Below, one piece after another: positions 55,937 to 64,000 of a stretch of 64,000 nucleotides of DNA (positions are counted from its first letter, which is position 1; every line of letters begins with the position of its first letter). The notes under the pieces were generated by a model. The model ran no database searches. It was not told the DNA's origin and saw nothing but the letters and a program-made list of their open reading frames with translations. The position numbers and the translations under genes are program-made. This DNA is from Virgifigura deserti (lineage in GTDB: Bacteria; Pseudomonadota; Alphaproteobacteria; Dongiales; Dongiaceae): the NCBI GenBank assembly GCA_003576685.1, contig QOZR01000007.1, positions 124,001 to 188,000 of the forward strand. The letters are read 5' to 3'.

Positions 55937-56455
55937 TTAGGTGCCGTCACTCTCGGTCGTGATCTCAGCCGCGATCGCGCCGAGCCATCGCTCGACACGG
56001 TCACGGTTGGTCCCGAAGTCCCAGAGCAGACCGTAGTCCGAGCGACTGTAGACGGCGAGGGTCGAACGCGTCCTGTCCAGGGGGATGAACTCAATCCAAA
56101 TAGTGTCGGGAAAGCCCGCCCATGGCGTGCGCTGCTGGTAGACAAGCTGCCCGCGCCCGCCCGGCTCCGCAGCATGCAGCAGCAGCGTGCGCGGCTGCGC
56201 CTGGATCGCTCGGCGCGTTGCAGCCGCCAACTCATGCGCCGCGACGTCAAACGCCGGGCTCATCATGTCGGCCTCCGCCCTGCAATAGTCCGGTGGGCAG
56301 GCAAGCGCATCGTTCAAGAGCCAGGTGCGTTCGGCGGTCCGAAGGTCCATCGGGTCGCGCTCCGGAGTGCAACTCGCGGCGGCTGAAGCGACCAGGACAA
56401 GAGCCATGAACAGGACGAGGCGACGCAAACGGACCGTTATCGACGACAGTAACAT
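55937..56455 (-). CDS. DUF1499-like lipoprotein
   Basis: 172-residue protein of unknown function. An N-terminal hydrophobic segment with lipobox-like AASC (Cys ~28) precedes a domain with LACPPDYC, DTIWIEFIPLDRTRSTLAVYSRS and GTNRDRVERWL, which resembles DUF1499. The ATG at 56455 has AGGAG upstream on the minus strand; the longer frame to 56512 lacks one. DUF1499 proteins are often near envelope and pigment genes (recall). Confidence 0.6.
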   Translation of the reverse strand: MLLSSITVRLRRLVLFMALVLVASAAASCTPERDPMDLRTAERTWLLNDALACPPDYCRAEADMMSPAFDVAAHELAAATRRAIQAQPRTLLLHAAEPGGRGQLVYQQRTPWAGFPDTIWIEFIPLDRTRSTLAVYSRSDYGLLWDFGTNRDRVERWLGAIAAEITTESDGT

Positions 56456-56678
56456 GGTGGCTCCTGTGCTCAGTGCCCACCAAGGCGGCGCGGATCGAGC
56501 CGACGGCGTCATGCGCTGGATACGCCAGCTACGGCCCTGCGGTGGCGCCGGACGTCCCGTTGAAATCGGTGGTGCCAGGACACATAATCTGCAGGAAGGC
56601 GCGGCAACTCACCAGGGCCGGCGAAAGCGCGGGCCAAGGGCACCTACACCGCCTGACCCGGGCTGTGAGGGAAAGAGC

Positions 56679-57143
56679 ATGCGTTTCGACCATCGCAACG
56701 TCAGGTTGGCGGCCGCCGGCTTCGCCTCGATGCTCACACTCTTGGGTGTGGCGGCAGCGTCGGTCGCCACGGCCGGGTCTCCGGTGACGGTCGACCTCCG
56801 CGGCCTCCGCGACCGCGGCGGCGACATCCTCGTCGCCCTGTGCTCGTCCGCGACTTACAAGGCCAGGGCCTCCTGCGAGCTGACGCAGCGGTTTCCTGCC
56901 GCGCGGCTGAACGGGCCTTTCATTCTGCAGGCACCCGGGCCTGGCCGGTATGCGCTGCTGATCCTTCACGACGAGAATGCGAACGGCAAGCTGGATGCCA
57001 ACTTGGTCGGCATGCCGACGGAAGCATATGGCTTCAGCAACAACCCGTCGAAGCGGCCCGGTCGGCCGAGCTTCGCGGAGGCCGCTTTCGAAGTAGGGAA
57101 CGAGCCGATTCGGCTCCGCATAGAGCTCGTCCATTGGCCGTGA
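56679..57143 (+). CDS. DUF2141 secreted protein
   Basis: 154-residue protein with a signal peptide (RLAAAGFASMLTLLGVAAAS, cleavage near ATA-GS). The DUF2141 signature LLILHDENANGKLDANLVG and PTEAYGFSNNP is present. Function unknown; the family is probably periplasmic. The ATG at 56679 follows GAGGGAAAG; the upstream open frame is not homologous. Confidence 0.85.
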   Translation: MRFDHRNVRLAAAGFASMLTLLGVAAASVATAGSPVTVDLRGLRDRGGDILVALCSSATYKARASCELTQRFPAARLNGPFILQAPGPGRYALLILHDENANGKLDANLVGMPTEAYGFSNNPSKRPGRPSFAEAAFEVGNEPIRLRIELVHWP

Positions 57144-57154
57144 CCAAGTGAGGC

Positions 57155-58621
57155 TCAGCGCATTCGTCGCGCCAAACGCCGCACGAGTTCGGCCCAGGCA
57201 CGCCATCGGCCGGCTCCGTCGCCATGCAGGGCGGCGATCAGTGCCGCGTAGATCTCGGCATCGTCGTCACGAGGCGGATCGAGATGTGACGGTCGCAGGA
57301 GACGCCCACGCCGCGTGATCGCCTTCACCGCAGTCATCTCCAACAGCCCCTCGGGACCGCGGGTCACCCCGAAGCCGCTCGCCGCGCGTCCACCGAACGG
57401 CAGGCGGGGATCGGCAGTGGGCACGATCACATCGTTGACGGTGACCGCCCCGGCCTCGATCCGCCGCGCGAGCGCGTGGGCCGCGCGCGGGGGGCCGAAG
57501 ACCGAGGCGCCGAGCGCATAGGGACAGTGCCTATCGAGGCGTAGCGCCTCCTCAACGCTGTCCACGGCCACGAAACTGAGCACCGGCGCGAACACGTCCT
57601 CACGCAGCAGCGCCAGATCAGTTCGCGCCCCCTCGACCAGCACCGGGCGAAAACCTGCGTCCACACCTGCGGTGGCGCGGTGCAGGTGGCAGCCGGCGCG
57701 CTCTGCCTCTGCAAGCAGGGAATCGAGATGCACCCGTTTGGCGGCGGGGAGAGGCGCAGGCGGCAGGTCCGCAAGCTTCCCGCGCAGCCGCTCAAGGAGA
57801 TTGGAGACCGCGCCGGAGGCGGCGAAGACTCGCCGCGGCGCGATGCAGGTCGCGCTTCCATTGAGCCGCAGTCCATAGAGCAGCGCCGCCGCGGTGAGGT
57901 CGAGGTCGGCGCCGGGCAGCACGAACGCCGCATCGCTCCCCGACAGCTCCATGACTGCGGGGATTGGCCGATTGCCGCTGGCGAGTGCCCGTGCCACGGC
58001 TCCCCCTGTTTCGGCCGACCCGGTGAGGATCACCTTAGCGATGCGTCCGGTTGCGATCGCTCTTTCAGCCTGGGACCGATTCTCACCGAGCAGGGTGAGC
58101 AAGCCGTCCGGAAGCCCCGCGGCGTCGAGCAGTTCGGCCAGGCGCAGCAGCGGCCCAGCGCAGTTCGGCGCCGGCTTGGCGAACACCGCATTTCCGGCAA
58201 CGAGCGCTTGGAGAATCTGCACGCCCGCCAGAAGCAACGGGTAGTTGGACGGGGCCAGGATCAGGACCACACCGAGAGGCTCGCGCCGGACCTCCGCGCG
58301 TGTGCCGAACAGCCAGAGGGGACGGCCGCGCGATCCGAGCCGACGGGCGGCAAGAAGCCCCGCCGCACTACGCTCCAGAAAACGGCAGGCCTCGAGCAGC
58401 GGCAAGACCTCGGCGACCATCTTGTCGCCAGCGCGCCAGTCGGAACGCAGGGCGGCCAGATCATAACCCAGGACCGCGGCGTCGGCCGCCAATGCCGGCC
58501 GGAGGCGCCTCAGGATCTTGAGCCGTGCCGCCACTGGACGGGCGGCCCAGGCCGTCTGCACGGCCTCAGCGCGCTGGATGGCCGCAAAAATTTCGTCGGG
58601 CGCTGGAACCTTTTGGCGCAC
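57155..58621 (-). CDS. Aldehyde dehydrogenase (candidate carotenoid-aldehyde dehydrogenase)
   Basis: 488-residue ALDH-superfamily enzyme. Catalytic Cys259 lies in LNGSATCIAPRRVF and general-base Glu225 in VMELSGSDAAFV. The NAD-binding segment reads VILAPSNYPLLL and VILTGSAETG. GTG start at 58621. In a cluster with CrtN/CrtP-like oxidases it probably turns a C30 carotenoid aldehyde into the acid, as the staphyloxanthin AldH does; it is transcribed opposite to the desaturases. Confidence 0.85.
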   Translation of the reverse strand: MRQKVPAPDEIFAAIQRAEAVQTAWAARPVAARLKILRRLRPALAADAAVLGYDLAALRSDWRAGDKMVAEVLPLLEACRFLERSAAGLLAARRLGSRGRPLWLFGTRAEVRREPLGVVLILAPSNYPLLLAGVQILQALVAGNAVFAKPAPNCAGPLLRLAELLDAAGLPDGLLTLLGENRSQAERAIATGRIAKVILTGSAETGGAVARALASGNRPIPAVMELSGSDAAFVLPGADLDLTAAALLYGLRLNGSATCIAPRRVFAASGAVSNLLERLRGKLADLPPAPLPAAKRVHLDSLLAEAERAGCHLHRATAGVDAGFRPVLVEGARTDLALLREDVFAPVLSFVAVDSVEEALRLDRHCPYALGASVFGPPRAAHALARRIEAGAVTVNDVIVPTADPRLPFGGRAASGFGVTRGPEGLLEMTAVKAITRRGRLLRPSHLDPPRDDDAEIYAALIAALHGDGAGRWRAWAELVRRLARRMR

Positions 58622-58723
58622 GATCTACTTTCCTGCCCGGAGCGGCGCGCCGGAGACTGCCACCCCGGAGGGACATCCCCGGATGGCGGCCATCATGGAC
58701 CACGTGCAAACGGGGGTGGAGTG

Positions 58724-60232
58724 ATGCGGCACGTCGTCATTGTCGGAGCGGGGCCGGGTGGCCTGGCCACTGCCATGCTGCTCGCAGCGGCGGGCGCGCG
58801 GGTGACAATCCTCGAACGCCAGCCGCGCCTCGGCGGGCGCTCGGGTACGATCGAGGCTGATGGCTTCCGGTTCGACATAGGACCGACCTTCTTCCTCTAC
58901 CCGCGCCCCCTTCAGGACATCTTCCGAGCCTGCGGTCGCCGACTGGAGGAGTGTGTCGATCTCCTTCGCCTCGATCCGCAATATCATCTCCGTTTCGAGG
59001 ACGGCCAGGAGATTCACGCGACCAGCCAGCTTGAGCGCATGCAGGCCGAGATTCGACGCTTCGCACCGGCGGACGCTGAGGCACTGCCGCAGTTCATGGC
59101 CGACAATCGCCGCAAGCTCGCGGCGTTTCGGCCGGTCCTGGAGCGACCCTTCACCAGCCTGAGCGCCTTCCTGGACCCCGCCGTGATCAAGGCGCTTGCC
59201 CTCCTTCGGCCGACGAGGAGTGTGGACAGCGACCTGACCCGCCACTTCAAGGACTCGCGGGTGCGCCTCGCCTTCTCCTTTCAAAGCAAGTATCTCGGGA
59301 TGTCACCCTTTCAATGCCCGAGCCTCTTCACGATCCTGTCCTTCATCGAGTACGAGTACGGCGTCTTCCATCCGCGCGGCGGGTGCGGTGCGGTCATGCA
59401 GGCGATGGCGGCTGCGGCCGGCGAAATGGGGGCCGAGATCCGGCTGGCCGACCCGGTGCAGGAGATCCTCTTCAAGGGACGAAGGGCTGTGGGCGTACGG
59501 ACCGAGGCCGGCACCGAGCTACGCGCCGATGCGCTCGTCCTCAATGCCGACTTCGCCCACGCCATGACAGCGCTGGTACCCGACCGGCTCCGTCGCCGCT
59601 GGACGAATCGGCGGCTGGCCGGCAAGAAATTCTCCTGCTCAACCTTCATGATGTATCTCGGGGTCGATGGCCGGTTTCCGGATCTCGCCCATCACACGAT
59701 CTGGCTGGCGCATGACTATGCGCGCAATATCGCCGAGATTCAGACCGGGCGGAGCCTGCCGGTCAATCCGTCATTCTACGTGCAGAACGCCTGCGCGACC
59801 GACCCCGGCCAGGCGCCAGACGGTTGCAGCGCGCTTTACGTGCTCGTGCCGGTCGCGCACCGCACGCCGCACATCGACTGGGCAGCGCGGCGCGCCGAGT
59901 TCCGTGCGCTGGCCTTCCGGCAACTCACGCGGATAGGCCTGCCGGCAGACCTCGAGCGGCGCATTCGGTTCGAGCGCATCGTGACGCCGGCTGACTGGGA
60001 GCAGGACATGGCCATCCATCGCGGCGCGACCTTCAACCTGGCCCACTCGATGGATCAGATGCTGCATTTGCGGCCTCACAACCAGTTCGAGGACCTCGAA
60101 GGTGTGTATCTCGTCGGCGGCGGGACCCACCCGGGCAGCGGACTGCCCGCCATCTTCGAAAGCGCGCGGATCACCGCACGCCTGGTGAGCGGGAATCTCG
60201 GCCTCGGACAGCTGAGGATGGCCGCGGAATGA
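58724..60232 (+). CDS. CrtI/CrtN-family carotenoid desaturase or oxidase, copy 1
   Basis: 502-residue FAD enzyme with VVIVGAGPGGLATAMLLAAAG, GGRSGTIEADGFRFDIGPTF, QSKYLGMSPFQCPSLF and the C-terminal FAD motif GVYLVGGGTHPGSGLPAIFES. The family includes squalene/phytoene desaturases (CrtN/CrtI) and 4,4'-diaponeurosporene oxidases (CrtP). ATG at 58724 follows GGTGGAG; the frame open to 57680 is antisense to the ALDH. Stop overlaps copy 2 (ATGA). Confidence 0.9.
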   Translation: MRHVVIVGAGPGGLATAMLLAAAGARVTILERQPRLGGRSGTIEADGFRFDIGPTFFLYPRPLQDIFRACGRRLEECVDLLRLDPQYHLRFEDGQEIHATSQLERMQAEIRRFAPADAEALPQFMADNRRKLAAFRPVLERPFTSLSAFLDPAVIKALALLRPTRSVDSDLTRHFKDSRVRLAFSFQSKYLGMSPFQCPSLFTILSFIEYEYGVFHPRGGCGAVMQAMAAAAGEMGAEIRLADPVQEILFKGRRAVGVRTEAGTELRADALVLNADFAHAMTALVPDRLRRRWTNRRLAGKKFSCSTFMMYLGVDGRFPDLAHHTIWLAHDYARNIAEIQTGRSLPVNPSFYVQNACATDPGQAPDGCSALYVLVPVAHRTPHIDWAARRAEFRALAFRQLTRIGLPADLERRIRFERIVTPADWEQDMAIHRGATFNLAHSMDQMLHLRPHNQFEDLEGVYLVGGGTHPGSGLPAIFESARITARLVSGNLGLGQLRMAAE

Positions 60233-61809
60233 GGCCCGCGATGGACGAAAGCGGGCCAGGGCCGGTACCGGTCGGCGTCATCGGCGGCGGCTTGGCGGGG
60301 CTTGCCGCCGCCTGCACCCTGGCGGCGCGCGGGTACCGTGTCGTGTTGCTCGAGAAGAACCCCTGGCTGGGCGGCAAGGCGGCGGCCCTCGAGTCGGACG
60401 GCTTCCGCTTCGACATGGGACCAACCATCCTTACGGTGCCGCGCGTGCTGCGGCGGATCTTCGCGGAAGCCGGGCACGACCTCGACGACGTGCTCGCCCT
60501 CGTTCGCCTTGACCCGCAGTGGCGCTGCTTCTTCGATGACGGCTCGGTTCTCGACTTGGTCGAGGACGTCGAGACGATGGCGAAGCAGATCCCCGCCCTG
60601 GGCGGTGCCGCGACAAACGCTGCGGCGGGCTATCGCGACTTTATCGGCCTGTCCGAGCGCCTCCACGGGATCTCGGAGCGCTTCTTCTTCTGGAAGCCGG
60701 TGGAGGACATCCGCGACACGCTCGACCTCGGCAAGAGCCTAGATCTCTCGATCCTGCGCGATGTCTTGAGCCTGCGCTTCGGCATGTCCGTTGCATCGGT
60801 GATCCGACGGCGGGTTGGCGACCCCCGCGTCGCCCAGATGCTTGACCATTTTGTGCAGTATGTCGGCTCCTCGCCTTATGGTGCCCCCGCCGTGCTCTGC
60901 TCCATCGCCCATATGCAGACGGACGGCGGCGTGTGGTACCCGCGCGGCGGCACACGGGCGGTGGCGGTGGCGCTAGAGCGCCTTGCCCGCGCGCTGGGGG
61001 TCGAGGTCCGGACGGACGTCGGCGCGACGCGCATTCTGCACCGCGGAGGCGGCGTCGCCGCGATCGAGACCGACCAGGGCGAACGGATCGAGGTCACGGC
61101 CGTGGTGTCGAACATGGACAGCGTGCGCACCTACCGCGAGCTCGTCGGCGGCGAGCCCGCGCGGGGCTTTCTGCGTCGGCGGCGGAGGATCGAGCCGGCC
61201 TGCTCCGGGATCGTGCTCTATCTCGGTCTCGATCGCGGCTATGACCACCTGCTGCACCACAACTTCGTCTTCTCGAACGACCCGGAGGAGGAGTGTGACT
61301 GGATCTATCGGAAAGGCGAGCCCACGCCCGATCCCACCTGCTACCTCGCGGCTCCGGCGCGCACGGAGCCGGCTGTCGCGCCGCCGGGCGGCGAGGCCCT
61401 CTATGTCCTCGTCCATACGCCCTACCTGCGGCCGCACCACGACTGGACGGCGATGCTCCCCGCCTATCGCCGGATCATTCTGGACAAGCTCGCGCGGACT
61501 GCAGGCTTGCGCGATCTCGAGGCACGGATCCGCTTCGAGCGTGCGCTTACGCCGCAGGACATTCATGACCGCTACCGCGTGCTGGACGGCGCGATCTATG
61601 GGCTGGCGAGCCATGGCCTTTTCTTTGGCGCCTTCAAGCCGGGCAACCGCAGTTGTCATCTTCGCGGGCTGTATCTCGCGGGCGGCGCGGCCCACCCCGG
61701 ACCGGGCATGCCGATGGTGTTGATGTCGGGTTGGATCGCCGCCGACGCGCTCGACCGCGACCGCGGCGGCTCCGGCGCCGCCGAAATTGCCTCGGAGACG
61801 GCAGTTTAA
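60229..61809 (+). CDS. CrtI/CrtN-family carotenoid desaturase or oxidase, copy 2
   Basis: 526-residue paralogue with VGVIGGGLAGLAAACTLAARG, GGKAAALESDGFRFDMGPTI, YPRGGTRAVAVALERLA and C-terminal LYLAGGAAHPGPGMPMVLMSG. The two copies probably split the work: one desaturating squalene or a partly desaturated C30 chain, the other oxidising the end methyl group. Which does which cannot be told from sequence alone. Confidence 0.9.
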   Translation: MRPAMDESGPGPVPVGVIGGGLAGLAAACTLAARGYRVVLLEKNPWLGGKAAALESDGFRFDMGPTILTVPRVLRRIFAEAGHDLDDVLALVRLDPQWRCFFDDGSVLDLVEDVETMAKQIPALGGAATNAAAGYRDFIGLSERLHGISERFFFWKPVEDIRDTLDLGKSLDLSILRDVLSLRFGMSVASVIRRRVGDPRVAQMLDHFVQYVGSSPYGAPAVLCSIAHMQTDGGVWYPRGGTRAVAVALERLARALGVEVRTDVGATRILHRGGGVAAIETDQGERIEVTAVVSNMDSVRTYRELVGGEPARGFLRRRRRIEPACSGIVLYLGLDRGYDHLLHHNFVFSNDPEEECDWIYRKGEPTPDPTCYLAAPARTEPAVAPPGGEALYVLVHTPYLRPHHDWTAMLPAYRRIILDKLARTAGLRDLEARIRFERALTPQDIHDRYRVLDGAIYGLASHGLFFGAFKPGNRSCHLRGLYLAGGAAHPGPGMPMVLMSGWIAADALDRDRGGSGAAEIASETAV

Positions 61810-61815
61810 CCGAAG

Positions 61816-62625
61816 GTGAAGGTCCGGACGGTGGCAGCAGCACAGGGCAATTCGGCAGTGGATCCGCGACATCAGCGCTCACCGCGTTTCGTCCGCTATT
61901 TCACGCGCTACACGCGCCGGTACGTCGGCCGCAGCTTCCACGCCGTCCGCGTCAGCCGCGATAGCCTGCCCGAGCTGCCGCCGGGCCGTCCAGTGATCGT
62001 CTACGCCAATCACCCCTCCTGGTGGGATCCACTCATCGTCCTTCTGCTGACGGACCGCTTCTTCGCCGGCCGTTCGGCCTACGGGCCCATGAACAGCGAA
62101 ACGCTGAAGAAGTACGGCTTCATGCGGCGGCTCGGGGTCTTCGGAGTGCGGCAGAACTGGCTGTGGAGCGGAGCGCAGTTCCTGAAGCTCGGCGAGGACC
62201 TGCTGCGCGACCCCGCCGCGCTCCTGGTGGTCACGGCACAGGGTCGGCTCGTTGACCCGCGCGAGCGTCCCGTTCTACTGATGCCCGGCATTGCCTATCT
62301 CGCGCGCCGCGTCCCAGCCGCAATCCTGCTGCCACTGGCGCTTGAATATCCGTTCTGGGATGAGCGCTATCCCGAGGCGTTGGCACGTTTCGGCGCACCG
62401 GTCCTCGGACATGACCGAATGCCGGCGCGGCTGCTCCCGCTGCTCCAGCGCCATCTGGAGGAGGCGATGGATGTCCTCGCGCGGGACGCTTTGAGCCGTG
62501 ACCCGAGCCGCTTCCTGCCGGTTCTGGAGGGCAGCATCGGTGTGGGCGGAGTCTATGACGTGTGGCGGCGCGCCCGGGCCGGCCTGCTCGGGCAATCTTT
62601 CAGGCCGGGGCACGGGGACCGCTGA
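61816..62625 (+). CDS. PlsC-like acyltransferase
   Basis: 269-residue 1-acylglycerol-3-phosphate-acyltransferase-fold protein. The catalytic HX4D box is VIVYANHPSWWDPLI, then SETLKKYGFMRRLGVFGV. GTG start at 61816, 6 bases after the previous stop. In this cluster it could acylate the sugar of a glycosyl carotenoid, the CrtO step of staphyloxanthin, though CrtO itself belongs to another fold. The stop overlaps the glycosyltransferase start (TGATG). Confidence 0.82.
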   Translation: MKVRTVAAAQGNSAVDPRHQRSPRFVRYFTRYTRRYVGRSFHAVRVSRDSLPELPPGRPVIVYANHPSWWDPLIVLLLTDRFFAGRSAYGPMNSETLKKYGFMRRLGVFGVRQNWLWSGAQFLKLGEDLLRDPAALLVVTAQGRLVDPRERPVLLMPGIAYLARRVPAAILLPLALEYPFWDERYPEALARFGAPVLGHDRMPARLLPLLQRHLEEAMDVLARDALSRDPSRFLPVLEGSIGVGGVYDVWRRARAGLLGQSFRPGHGDR

Positions 62626-63776
62626 TGATCGAATTCCTCGCCTGGTGCGCTCTTGTCCTGGCCGCCCTGCCTGCCGCAGTCGCGGCGATGAACCTCTTTT
62701 TCTACCGGCACCCGCGGCCGGCGCCCGCCGTTGTCGGCGACGGAGCGCGGCCCGCAGCGATCTCGATGCTGATCCCCGCCCGTGACGAGGCGGCACAGAT
62801 CGGCGGCGCGCTGCACGCGGTGCTCGCGAGCACCGGTGTGGATCTGGAGGTCGTGGTGCTCGACGACCATTCATCGGATCGCACGGCCGAGATCGTGCGC
62901 GCCGTAGCGGCGGTGGACCCGCGGGTTCGATTGGCGATGGCCCCACCTTTGCCCACCGGCTGGTCGGGCAAGCAACATGCCTGCCATCGGCTCGCCGGTC
63001 TCGCACACCACGAGCTGATGCTCTTCGTCGACGCCGACGTCCGGTTTGCGCCGGACGGGCTTGCGCGCGTCGCGGCCTTTCTTCAGGCTCGTCCTGTCGT
63101 CGCCTTGGCCAGCGGCTTCCCGCATCAGGTAACGCGGACCCTGGCGGAGAAGCTGGTCGTACCGATGATCCTCTTCCTCCTGCTCGGCTATCTTCCGATG
63201 CCGGGCCTGCGCTGGACCGTATGGCCCGCCTTCGGCGCGGCCTGCGGTCAGCTCATTGCGGTGCGCCGCGCCGCCTACGAGCGCGCCGGCGGTCACGCTG
63301 CCATTCGGTCGTCGTTGCATGACGGGCTGACACTACCACGCGCCTTCCGCCGTTGCGGCCTGCGGACCGACTTGTTCGATGCGACCGAAATCGCATCCTG
63401 CCGCATGTACGAGGGCGCGCGCGCCGTATGGGCCGGGTTTTCGAAGAACGCGACGGAGGGGATGGCGACGCCCGCGGCCCTGCCGGTCTGGACCGTGCTC
63501 CTGTTCGGGGGGCACGTTCTGCCGTTTCTGCTCGTCGCTGCGGCGTTCCTGCTTGATTTGCCGCCGGGCGTGCTGTTGCTGGCCCTTCTGGCCACCGGCC
63601 TGTCGCTTGGCCTGCGGCTCGCCCTGGCGCTGCGGTTCCGGCAGTCCTGGCTCGGCGCCGTCCTGCATCCGCTGGGCGTGCTGGCAACCCTTGCGATCCA
63701 GATCTCGGCGCTGGCCCGTGCCCTGCGCGGTGCCCCGCCGGTGTGGCGCGGCCGATCCTACCGGTTCACTGAGTGA
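62625..63776 (+). CDS. Membrane glycosyltransferase, family 2 (CrtQ-like)
   Basis: 383-residue GT2 enzyme. One N-terminal membrane helix (~3-25), then SMLIPARDEAAQIGGAL, VVLDDHSSDRT, the DXD-type LFVDADVRFAP and QLIAVRRAAYERAGGH, and a C-terminal cluster of three helices (~300-370). The fold matches 4,4'-diaponeurosporenoate glycosyltransferase CrtQ, so glucosylation of a carotenoid acid is likely. ATG 62625 overlaps the acyltransferase stop; the next gene overlaps its stop. Confidence 0.86.
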   Translation: MIEFLAWCALVLAALPAAVAAMNLFFYRHPRPAPAVVGDGARPAAISMLIPARDEAAQIGGALHAVLASTGVDLEVVVLDDHSSDRTAEIVRAVAAVDPRVRLAMAPPLPTGWSGKQHACHRLAGLAHHELMLFVDADVRFAPDGLARVAAFLQARPVVALASGFPHQVTRTLAEKLVVPMILFLLLGYLPMPGLRWTVWPAFGAACGQLIAVRRAAYERAGGHAAIRSSLHDGLTLPRAFRRCGLRTDLFDATEIASCRMYEGARAVWAGFSKNATEGMATPAALPVWTVLLFGGHVLPFLLVAAAFLLDLPPGVLLLALLATGLSLGLRLALALRFRQSWLGAVLHPLGVLATLAIQISALARALRGAPPVWRGRSYRFTE

Positions 63777-64000
63777 TGATCCGCGGCGACGGTGCCTCGA
63801 AGGGACGCGGCGGTGAGGATTCGCCCGTCGACTTCCGGATGATTGCTACGCCTTTGCGTCCGCATGTCCTTGCGGTCTACGCCCTCGTCTTCGGACCGTC
63901 CTTACCGGTTGTCGTCGACCGGGCGCGATTGCCTAAGGCGCGTCACGCCTCTGACCAGCTGTGTGTGGCATTGTCTGGTCAGGTGCGGGAGCACTACCCT
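63776..64000 (+). CDS. Start of an HpnC-like squalene/phytoene-synthase-family protein (3' end outside window)
   Basis: 75 codons are visible. EDSPVDFRMIATPLRPHVLAVYALV aligns by eye with the N-terminus of HpnC (ENFPVAS-R-IA...R...LA-Y..V), and ASDQLCVALSG fits the spacing further on. The first Asp-rich motif (DDxxD) expected after YALV is absent; the segment reads FGPSLPVVVDRARLPK. None of the three frames restores it. So the gene may be divergent or decayed. HpnC/D/E makes squalene, the C30 precursor of this pathway. Confidence 0.4.
   Translation, partial: MIRGDGASKGRGGEDSPVDFRMIATPLRPHVLAVYALVFGPSLPVVVDRARLPKARHASDQLCVALSGQVREHYP

Noticed and set aside
63776..64000. Frameshift restoring the DDxxD motif in the HpnC-like start
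   Set aside because: I read all three forward frames over the segment and none gives an Asp-rich motif.
54086..64000. Second copy of the tRNA-Arg 3' end (attR/attL)
   Set aside because: No match to CGTTCGAATCGTGTCGG was noticed downstream in the window; it may lie beyond 64 kb.

Overview
The window looks like chromosomal DNA of a high-GC alphaproteobacterium, most likely Rhodospirillales-like. Three things support this: the rpoN-hpf-ptsN block, the trpFBA-accD-folC series, and the tsaE-amgK-murU-addB-addA-trxA series next to a DivL-like kinase, ahcY and the PTS/HprK/RapZ/ChvGI block. All are gene orders I associate with that class; this is recall, not a search.

Layout. 1-3.5 kb: 3' part of rpoN, long-form hpf, ptsN, then DUF1150 and an Hsp20 chaperone on the minus strand with a plausible sigma-32 promoter. 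3.9-6 kb: a DEAD-box helicase, tRNA-Ala(GGC) and a TIGR02300 protein. 6.3-11.2 kb: aroA-cmk-rpsA, ihfB and lapA. 11.3-20.3 kb: an FAD oxidoreductase, pyrF, a membrane protein, trpF, a single-domain response regulator, trpB-trpA, accD and folC. 20.4-25.5 kb: an accessory-looking insertion between folC and trxA, holding a small unknown gene, palindromes, an IclR regulator, a three-gene amino-acid-type ABC transporter and an amine/amino-acid oxidase. 25.7-35 kb (minus strand): trxA, addA, addB, murU, amgK and tsaE, in a chain of overlapping genes. 35-47 kb: a ferredoxin-NADP reductase-like enzyme, a DivL-like kinase with Tyr in place of the phospho-accepting His, ahcY, ptsI, HPr, an EIIA-Man-type protein, rapZ, hprK, chvG and chvI. 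47-53.9 kb: a HugZ-like protein, a small lipoprotein, polA, a zf-CHCC protein, an ABC ATPase and an alpha/beta-hydrolase lipoprotein.

54-64 kb looks like a genomic island that starts at tRNA-Arg(CCG). A large serine recombinase gene, truncated to its C-terminal half, ends inside the tRNA in antisense. Beyond it lie a CrtF-like methyltransferase, a DUF1499-like lipoprotein, a DUF2141 protein, an aldehyde dehydrogenase, two CrtI/CrtN-family desaturases or oxidases, a PlsC-like acyltransferase, a family 2 glycosyltransferase and the start of an HpnC-like squalene-synthase-family gene cut by the window edge. Together these read as a pathway from squalene to an oxidised, glycosylated, acylated and perhaps methylated C30 carotenoid of the staphyloxanthin type. 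This is the strongest candidate for an incompletely described system here.

The core genes work together in visible sets. PtsI, HPr, HprK, EIIA-Man and PtsN form a regulatory PTS with no sugar permease. AmgK and MurU recycle MurNAc, and AddAB repairs double-strand breaks. TrpF/B/A, AroA and PyrF serve aromatic and pyrimidine synthesis. Unusual points are listed as findings: the response regulator inside the trp cluster, the RapZ Walker A His, a dispersed repeat built into the aroA 3' end, and several operator-like palindromes.
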